Of a stretch of DNA of 23,248 nt, positions 1-7,200 are shown in pieces. The first letter of the stretch is position 1; each line of letters starts with the position of its first letter. Made by a program: the position numbers and the translations under genes. This DNA comes from Chrysochromulina tobinii (lineage: Eukaryota; Haptophyta; Prymnesiales; Chrysochromulinaceae): assembly GCA_001275005.1 (NCBI GenBank), contig JWZX01002578.1, forward strand, positions 1 to 23,248, written 5' to 3'. Below the pieces are notes generated by a model. That model was not told the DNA's origin. It was given only the letters and a program-made list of their open reading frames with translations, and searched no databases.

Positions 1-39
1 GCTGTCCCAACAGCTCCTCAAACAGGTGTTAAGACAGGC

Positions 40-64
40 TAACACTTCCTGAGCTTAAGTGTTA
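40..64. repeat. Short inverted repeat TAACACTT / AAGTGTTA
   Basis: Perfect 8-bp arms at 40-47 and 57-64 with a 9-nt spacer. A further GTGTTA at 26-31 can pair with the left arm. It sits in the AT-richer first 110 bases, where no gene is visible. It could be a UTR hairpin or a factor site; nothing in the sequence decides between these. Confidence 0.4.
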
Positions 65-422
65 ATACAAACGTCTCAACAGCGTCTCAACGTTAAACCC
101 ACCCCCCTGCGTGGCGACGCTCCTTCGTGACTTTTGGGTCACCTCTCCCTCTCTTCCTCGTTCCTCACGAGAAGAACGAGAAGAGATCACTCTCGATGGA
201 GGTGAGAAGGTCACCATCGTCAAGGTCGACACAACAGCGGGAACTCTTGGCTTCGTGGCATGGCTTCTTCAGGCCGCGCCCACCGCGCCCACCGGCCGAG
301 CAAGAGTGCAAGACAGACGATTGACGAGGTGCTGCTCGCCAACCTCATGCAGCGCATGGAGGACCGCGGTGAGGTCTTCGAGCACGTTGCAGAATACTGC
401 GTCTACCTGGTGCTCGTCTACG

Positions 423-462
423 AGCGCACCGACGGCTCACGCAGCGCACCGACGGCTCACGC
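423..462 (+). repeat. Perfect 20-bp tandem duplication causing a frameshift
   Basis: The unit AGCGCACCGACGGCTCACGC occurs at 423-442 and again at 443-462 with no mismatch. Twenty is not a multiple of three. The coding sense moves from frame 2 upstream to frame 1 downstream, which is the shift a 20-nt insertion would give. Confidence 0.9.
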
Positions 463-1046
463 GCGCTTGTGGGCGCATACGTGGGCTCGGCGGGGCGTCA
501 GGGCCAATCGTACCTGTGCGCCTATGAGCACCGAGCGGGCGATCGCAACAGATCCATCTTGAATCACGCGGGCAAGGGCGACTCGAACCTGAGCGTGTTC
601 CTCGCGTCCAAGAAAGCTGCCATCGCCTCAGGCACGCTCGCAGAGGACGCCAATGCGACCTCGAAGTGTTCAAGCCCGGCTTCCGCCCGCCAGCCGATGC
701 GGTGCCCTCGGCCCTGGGCGGCGAACATTGCCTGGGCCTCTGGGCCGAGCTGTGCGGGATCGCTGGGGTCTGGAATTACGCCGTGTGCTTGAACCGGGAC
801 CTGAACCCGCTCAGGCTCCCTAGTGACGGATGGGACAGCGAGTCCCACCCGCACAACGTCGCGAAGGAGGCGGAGGCGGGCGGACGAGGACGCGCTTCGC
901 AAGAGCGAGGCCCTGCGCAAATACGCCCTCTCCAAGCAAGCTGACAAGGCAGAGCAAGCAGCGCGCAAGCTGGCGGCAAAAGAGGAGCAGGGGGATGCCA
1001 CCAGAGAGGAGGTGGCCACTGCAGAGGCGGATGCACGGGTGGCACG

Positions 1047-1078
1047 GGCACGGGCGCACACCGGCACGGGCGCACACC
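1047..1078 (+). repeat. Perfect 16-bp tandem duplication
   Basis: GGCACGGGCGCACACC is repeated at 1047-1062 and 1063-1078. It also changes frame length and lies where the lysine/glutamate-rich reading frame of the upstream degenerate region fades out. Confidence 0.85.
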
Positions 1079-1500
1079 ACCGATTTCAGCGCAACGCTTG
1101 TCGTATCACCATCAAGGCCTTATTGGATGGGCTGACTCGCTTTTACAATCCCAGCCCAATTGCCGCATCGTCTGCGCATCGTCTTTACCATCGTCTGCAG
1201 ATGCGGCCGCATCGTCGTCGACCGCGAGACACCTTGGCTGAGGGCAGACGTGACGAGAGGCCGAGAAAGGAGCGGATGCCGACCACGCCAGGCTCGAGGA
1301 GATCGCCGAGCCCCTCCTTTGCAAAGGAAAGATGAAGGTGCACGCGTGCTCGGTCGTGGTCTACCCTCGGCGTCGCTGGACGCTGGAGCGGGGCACCTCC
1401 AACCAGCTGCTGCGCGAGCTCGAGAAAATCCAGAGGGGACCAAAGACGCAAAGAATGCGGCGGCGCGGAAGGCCGTGCTCGACGCGACCGCAAGGGCAAG

Positions 1501-1601
1501 ATCCCCTCACCCCCCTTCCCCTTTCATTTGCATGCTGGGGGATTATGCATGCTCGAGCTTTTCCCACACAGCCTCCGATCGACACACAGCGCGCTCGCAA
1601 A
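1501..1601 (+). promoter_or_regulatory. Probable leader and core promoter of the UFD1/UBX gene
   Basis: About 100 nt of pyrimidine-rich sequence (CCCCTCACCCCCCTTCCCC) with ATTTGCATGCT at 1527 and a related ATTATGCATGCTC at 1541, immediately before the ATG at 1602. No TATA box is evident. The promoter role is inferred from position only. Confidence 0.3.
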
Positions 1602-3928
1602 ATGGCGGCTCACTTGCAAACTCTCTTCCCAGAGATCTCCGAGGAGACCCTCGAAGCTGTACTCTTTCAATGCGGGTACGACGAGGATGCAGCAATGACT
1701 GCACTCTTATCCATGAACGAGGAGCCGGTGCCGCCATCATCAGCTCCGCCTGCCTCGACGCCGGCACCCGTCTTCGCCTGTGGCGGGACGACTCCTCCTG
1801 CGGGCGGGCTGTTCACGTTCGGAGCTGGCAGCGGCGCTGCGCCCGTACCGGAATCGCCAGCGCTACCACCGCTTGTGTCGCCACCTGCGCCACCGCCCGC
1901 CTCGAAGGCACCCGTCTTCGCCTTTGGCGGGACTCCTCCTGCGGGCGGCGGGCAGTTCACGTTTGGAGCGAGCAGCGGCGCTCCGGCTGCACCCGCGCAC
2001 CCGGCTGCGCCCGTGTTCGGTGCGAGCGTTGCGCCGGCCTTGGGTGCCCCTCCTGCTCGGCGCAGGCCACCCATGAGAGCGCGGCTCGACTCGGCAGAGA
2101 CCGACCTGGAGCGTCACATGCTCGAGGCAGCGCTAGCAGCCAGCCGTCTAGACGCAGGCGCTTCCGCCGAGCCACCGGCCGCGCCCAATCTCACCGTCGG
2201 CGCGAAGGTGCGCTATGGCGGTTTCAGGGGCTGCACCGTGGCGGTGCTGCACGCGGATGGGAGCGTTGACATCAACGTCCCGGGCGTCGGCATCCACTCG
2301 CGTGTCGCGGCGCCTTCTTTTCAGATCGACGACGATGACGCGTCGCCTTCTTTTCAGATCGACGACGAAGACGATAACGACGAGGACGGCGATGACGGCG
2401 AGTATGAGCGCGTGCTGATGCCCGAGCGAGGTCGTTCAGTTCCGCCCGACTCGATGGAGGGGGTGTGGTCCGCAAGTTACACCGCCGTGTCGACGTCGCA
2501 CCACCCAACCCTACGCCACGGACGCGGGGACAAGGTGCTGCTGCCCACGACGGCGCTCGCGGCACTCACGGAGGCCATGGAGGCACAGAAGGGTACGCCG
2601 CGGTTGCCCAACGGCCCAACGGCCCAACGACAACATGCATGCGCCGCAGCCCAACGGCCCAACGGCCCAATCCACTCGTGCTGCGGCGCATGCATGTGTG
2701 CTCACTGTGCTCATACCCCCTTCCCACCTTATTCCCACCTCCAGGTACGCAGCGGCTGCCGAATCCTCTGGTGCTGCGGCTGAGCTTTGGCGAAGGCGCC
2801 CAGCGGCGCATGAAGCTCGTGGGCGTGCTCGAGTTCTCGGCGCCGGAGGAGGTCGTCGTGGTGCCCGATTGGGTGCTCGAGGCGCTCGACTCGACGCCAG
2901 GAAGCCTCCTTGAGGTGGCGACCGCCGACGTGCCGCGCGCCACCCGCATCAGCCTGCGCCCGGTACGTCGCGAGGGGCTCTGCCGTACGTCGGACGGGTT
3001 CGATGCGCGGGTGGCGCTCGAGCGCGGCCTGTGGGGAATCTACACGTGCCTCTCGTCGGGCGATGTCATCCGGATCCCAATGGGAGACGCAACTGACGAA
3101 ACCGACGAAACCGAGATCGACGAGATTGAAGTGCTCGTGGGCGAGTTGTGCGGCGGGCTGAGCGAGCTTCCGATTCCGACAGTGTGCATCGTCGACGTTG
3201 AGGAGCTCGTGTGCGACGTGGGCGAGAGCCTCGAGAACGAGCGTGAGCGCCTCGAGGAGGAGAGGCGGCGGGAGGAAGAGCGCCAGCGCCAGTTGGCCGA
3301 GGAGGCCGCGCGGCAGCAACGGGCGGCCGCGCAGGCCGCGGCGGTGGAGGCGGCGCGCCGCGCCAAGGAGGAGGAAGCTGCACGGGAGGCGCGTGTGCGC
3401 GAAGCGGCCCAGGCGCACGCCGCGAGCGAGGCGGCGCGTCTGCAGCAGCTGCTGGCTGCCGAGCCGCCGCTGGGCGCAAGTGCAACCGCCGTGCGCGTGC
3501 AGCTGCCCGGCGGCCGGATCCAGCGCCGCTTCGAGAAGAGCACCCCGCTCGCGCAGGTACGCCTGTGGATCGAGTCGAATCTCCCTCATCAGCTTGATTG
3601 TCTCCCTCATCAGCTTGATTGCCTCCCTCATCAGGTACGCCTGTGGGTCGAGTCGAATCTGGCTCCCGAGCAGCACGGTGCGCGCCATGGGAGGTTCGAG
3701 CTCGTGAGCCATACGCCCGGTACGGCGCGTTTCGTCGCGGCACTGGCCAACGAGCAGCTCACCCTCGAGCAGGCTGGCCTCCACCCAAGCGTCGCCTTCA
3801 ACTTCGACTCGAAGGCACCCGTGCAGGAGGAGGAGGGGGCGGCCGCTGAAGGGTCCTCGATGTCCGAGCTCGATATGGCCGCCAGTACGCCCCTCTCCCT
3901 CGCGCGCACACTCTCAGAGCAGCTCTGA
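1602..3928 (+). CDS. CUE-FG-UFD1-coiled coil-UBX protein, putative p97/Cdc48 ubiquitin cofactor
   Basis: Three exons (1602-2592, 2745-3556, 3635-3928) give 698 residues. ATG 1602 (AAAATGGCG) starts directly at a CUE-type ubiquitin-binding motif (LQTLFPEISEETLEAVLF, then ALL, about residues 5-38). Next come FG/GLFG-like repeats (VFAFGG, FTFGA; about 55-140) and a UIM-like helix (LEAALAASRLD, about 172-182). A small beta segment resembles a Tudor/mib-herc2 fold (VGAKVRYGGFRGCTV, about 197-235), followed by an Asp-rich linker. Residues about 284-485 match the UFD1 N-terminal domain: KVLLPTTALAAL, then GVLEFSAPEEVVVVPDWVLE, then GDVIRIPM. A charged coiled coil (about 490-573) leads to a C-terminal UBX domain (about 576-670; VRVQLPGGRIQRRFE, TLEQAGLHPSVAF). 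The usual FPR loop of UBX is not evident. UFD1 and UBX normally sit in separate p97 cofactors, so a role in p97-dependent handling of ubiquitinated proteins is inferred. Confidence 0.85.
2311..2373 (+). repeat. In-frame 33-bp tandem duplication in the UFD1/UBX gene
   Basis: Copies at 2311-2340 and 2344-2373 differ by one base over 30 nt and encode PSFQIDD twice. Each contains CCTTCTTTTCAG, which looks like a 3' splice site, but the reading frame is open throughout and no convincing donor is present. Confidence 0.8.
2593..2744 (+). other. Intron 1 of the UFD1/UBX gene, with exon-start duplication and inverted repeat
   Basis: GT-AG, 152 nt, phase 1 (G|GT, Gly). Splicing joins frame 3 to frame 2 and fuses the two halves of the UFD1 domain. 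The first 19 nt (GTACGCCGCGGTTGCCCAA) match the first 19 nt of exon 2 (GTACGCAGCGGCTGCCGAA) at 16 positions. Inside lie two tracts of CCCAACGG repeats and a perfect 18-bp inverted repeat. Confidence 0.85.
2633..2697 (+). repeat. Perfect 18-bp inverted repeat inside an intron
   Basis: ACATGCATGCGCCGCAGC at 2633-2650 is the exact reverse complement of 2680-2697, with a 29-nt loop. It could form an RNA hairpin or be terminal inverted repeats of a tiny element. CCCAACGG tandem copies lie both outside the left arm (2607-2628) and in the loop (2650-2671). Confidence 0.9.
3557..3634 (+). other. Intron 2 of the UFD1/UBX gene, flanked by a 29-nt direct repeat
   Basis: GT-AG, 78 nt, phase 0. The intron's first 26 nt (from GTACGCCTGTGG) match the first 26 nt of exon 3 (3635-3660) with one mismatch; with the preceding CAG at both copies this is 28 of 29. 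The rest is CTCCCTCATCAG followed by two copies of a 21-bp unit CTTGATTGYCTCCCTCATCAG, so three possible acceptors exist. The length is a multiple of three and there is no stop, so unspliced RNA would encode a second copy of part of a UBX strand. Splicing restores a normal UBX domain, which supports the intron. Confidence 0.85.
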
Positions 3929-4256
3929 GCGAAGAGATCTGGCGACGAAATCGCATCATGGCGCATGTATCGGCATGAGGCCAGGCCTCGCTCTATTGTA
4001 TGTGTTGCGTGAAACGTGTGTCCCGCCGGTGCTAATCATGGTGCAAATATGTTGAAAATCCACATGTGGAAAAGTATGAACTGCCTCATCACAGTTTCAT
4101 TCAATTCCCAAACAGGTGTAGGGCTGGGGCCTGATAAACATGAAAAATAGTAGACCGCTCCCCCTCGGGTCATGTCTTCTGAGTTCACAGCCAATTTTAA
4201 CGTTAATTCACACATCTAGAAGTCGGTGAGTGGACCGCGACCTTGTGCGCTCTCTC
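3929..4256. promoter_or_regulatory. Intergenic region: 3' end of UFD1/UBX gene and promoter of the Sac/5-phosphatase gene
   Basis: 328 nt, clearly less GC-rich than the flanks, with no gene seen. It holds a perfect 12-bp palindrome TCCACATGTGGA at 4059-4070 containing an E-box-type CANNTG core. It also has CAAACAGGTGT near 4110, an 11-mer shared with position 20-30 of the window. Promoter function is inferred from position. Confidence 0.4.
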
Positions 4257-7200
4257 ATGTCCTCAATGTTCAAGGCGGCCAAGAACATCATGTTTGAGGC
4301 CAGGTCTGCCATGGGTGTCACGGATGAGAAACAGATTGCCTCTTTGATGGCGCTGCCCCACGCGGAGGTGGACCTGGCGCTCCTTAGAAAAGACCCTCGA
4401 GCACGCGTGGGAAAAGCGAAAAAAGCACGAATCGAGTGGTGACAAAGACGCGCTCGCCAAACGGTGCGTCCCTGTCGATGACTTGGAGGCAGCCAATAAG
4501 CGCCGCGACGACATCGTCGCGCAGCGTGCAGGGGCGGTGACCCACCTCAAGGAGATGCTTGAGGCAGTCAAGAGCCAAAAGCAGGACTCGAAGGCTCTAG
4601 AGGACGCCATTGCTTCGGCGAAGACTGCAGGCGTGCCCCATAAAACGTATCAGGCGGGTGCAGGCGAATCCGGGGCGGAGTTAGTCGCCAGCACGGACGC
4701 TTGGCTGCAGACCCTGCTTCAATCTCGGAGCAATGCAAACGCCGTGTTGCAGGCGACCCTCATCAAGGCTCCCGCAGAGCTGGACTGCAATCACGTCGCC
4801 GCCCGTGGCATCGACGCCGCCAGAAAGGTGGGCGGGCTCGATGCCAGCTTGGTGGCCAAATGCGAGACGAAGCTGGCCGAGGTGCTCGAGGCGCGTCGTA
4901 GCGCTGTGAGGATGCTGCGAGAGGCGACGAGGCCGACGATGGTGGCTCAGGAGCTCGCGTCGTTGGCGGAGGCGATCCAGAATGCCAAGCTGAGCGGCGT
5001 GGGCCAGAGCGCGTACATGATCGAGGGCGCCGAGATCGGAGATCGAGCGGAGATCGAGAGCGGTCCGCAGTTCCTCTCGCGGCATGAGGCGTGGTTCGAG
5101 AAGGTCTCGACCTCCCGCAGCTCCGCGCAGCAGGTCCTCGACATGTTCGTGGACGCCGAGGCGCCGGCGGTGGATGCAGAGAAGCTGCGCACGGCGGGCA
5201 TCCAGCTGGCCACGGAGGCCGGAGGAATCTCGACTGAGCTCATCCGGAAGGCGGAGGCGAAGCTGCAGCACGTCGTCGCGTGGCGTGCTAAGGCAGTCGA
5301 CGCGCTCAAATCGGCCGTCAAGCCTTTGACGAATCGCGAGATGGCATCTCAAAATACGGACGCGCTTGAGGCGGCGCTCGCGGAGGCCGAGGCGGCCGGA
5401 GTCGCGCAGGAGGCGTACGTGATCGAGGGCGCCACGCTGGGCTCCGCATACGTCCGGTCGGCGCGCGACTGGTTAGTCGAAGTCACGGAGGCGCGGAAGA
5501 GCGCGGACGCTGAGCTCCTAAAGGCGTTGCAGTGCGAGGATGCGGACTTTGATCACCTGAGCTTGCTCACGGGTGGGATCGTGATGGCACAGATGGCTGG
5601 CCAGAAGAGTGACGAGCTGATCTCCCGATGCAAAGAGCGGCTGGACCGTGTCTTGGACCGGCGGAAGCTGGCCGTCGAGAGCGCTCGCGCCGTGTGGAAG
5701 ATTGGCAACGCCGTCGACCAAGACCTGAGTGAGCTGCGCAAGGTGCTTGAGGAGGTGAAGAGCTCGGGCGTGGGCCAAGACTCATACGTGACCGAGAGCT
5801 CCGCTGGGTACGAAGGGGAGTCGGGGCCCAAATTCGTCCAGGCGCTCGCAAGCTGGTGCACCAGGCTGAACGACTCACGCATGTCCGCGTACAAGGCGCT
5901 CACCTCGGCGGCAAAGTATGACGAACCCGCCGAGCAGGACGTCGACCTGCTCGCCGCCGCGATTGAGGAGGCCAAGGCATGCGGCGTCGACCACCCGACC
6001 TTTGCGATGAAAAAGGTCGCTCCGTCGGATCCCAGCGCCGAGGTGCATTACGGCAGCGCGCAGGTCGTAAAGGCGAGTGCGTGGCTTCTGGCGGTGAAAA
6101 CCATGCGAGCGGAGGCCACGGAGGCGCTGTGTGCTGTCTTCCAGAGCGAGATGATCGAGCAGGTGAGTGTGCTTGATGGCAGCTGATGGCCTCTGTGAGT
6201 GCCTCTGATGTTGATCGAGATGGGGGTGAGTGTGCTCGATTGCATCTGATGACCTCTAATGACCTCTGATGGCCTCTGATTGCATATGATGACATCACAT
6301 TGCATCTGATGATCTCTGTTGCTCTGATGGCCTCTGATGGCCTCTGGTGGCCTCTGATGACCTCTGTTGCCTCTGATGGCCTCTGATGGCCTCTGATGAC
6401 CTCTGATGACCTCTGTGGCATCTCATGGCCTCTTCGATAGCCTCTGAGGATCTCCGCATCGAGATTGATTGTGCAGGACCTCGATCTCCTCGGCAAGGCG
6501 ATCGGGGAGGCTCGCGCGGTCGGCGTGGCGCACTCTACGTACAAGACGGACAAGCAGCCACCTGCGACCGATGGCATCGAGCGTACCGCGTCCTTCTCGA
6601 CTGCGTCCTTCTCGAGCTTCTTCTCGAATGGTACCAGCACGAACCATCCCAAAGAGTCTGGCGAGAGCGGGAGCAAGCTCGTGAGCGCGGCCACCAGGTG
6701 GGCGAGCACGGTGAGCGAGCTCCGCCAGAAGACGTACAAGCAGCTGGTCGCTGTCTGGAAGAATGGGTCCTCCCACTTTGCCCGCGAACTGAGCGATAGC
6801 TTCACCGATCAGGATGTTGCCGCGCTCGAAGCGGCGCTTGCGGCGGCGCTCCACGCTGGGGTCGCGCATGCTACGTATAGGGTGAGTGTGATGGGTGCTG
6901 ATGGGGTGTACAAGGAGGGCGCCGAGATGGGCAGCGAGCGCGTGCAGGCGGCAGAGGCCTGGTGTGAAACCGTCAAGGCAGCGCGTGCAGAGGCGATGGA
7001 GGAGCTGCGCGGCGTGTGGAATGCGTCGGCGCAGGACCAAGACCTGAGCGCGCTCAAGGCCTCGCTCGTGAAGGTGCGATCTCAACACGAGCTCCCCACG
7101 ATCTCCCCACGAGATCTCCTCTCGACTCCTTTGGGGGCTCCGTCGACCGTTGCACGATCTCCCCAAATCTTCCACACTCTCTCCCTCTGACCGTCGCACG

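Larger units (their letters stand above)
187..1500 (+). pseudogene. Degenerate or frame-broken protein-coding region, function unknown
   Basis: Several stretches read as protein, but in different frames. At 300-440 frame 2 gives a segment with TIDEVLLANLMQRMEDRGEV. From 463 the sense moves to frame 1 (GAYVGSAGRQGQSYLCAYEH). Near 655 it moves to frame 3 (DLEVFKPGFRPPADAVPSAL), and near 870 to frame 1, a charged helical stretch (EDALRKSEALRKYALSKQAD). At about 1251-1437 frame 3 gives LEEIAEPLLCKGK and QLLRELEKIQRG, then near 1437 frame 2 continues with AKNAAARKAVLDATARAR. One break coincides exactly with a perfect 20-bp tandem duplication at 423-462; a perfect 16-bp duplication lies at 1047-1078. 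The 1085-1245 part reads poorly in every frame and may be an intron. I do not recognise the family. A live multi-intron gene is possible, but the duplications argue for decay. The true start and end are unknown. Confidence 0.45.

Noticed and set aside
2729-3784. Long antisense open frame opposite the UFD1/UBX gene (351 codons, minus strand)
   Set aside because: It is a GC-rich shadow frame. The plus strand encodes recognisable UFD1 and UBX domains, whereas the antisense product is Arg/Leu-rich with no domain and crosses the intron.
4350-4440. A 19- or 20-nt intron resolving the frame change near 4383
   Set aside because: GTGGGA...AAAAAAG (19 nt) would fix the frame, but such a length is far below every other intron here and the helix reads continuously with one base skipped.
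6190-6445. CRISPR-like or regulatory repeat array
   Set aside because: The units are only 10-12 bp, degenerate and contiguous, with no constant-length spacers, and the array lies inside an intron of a eukaryotic gene.
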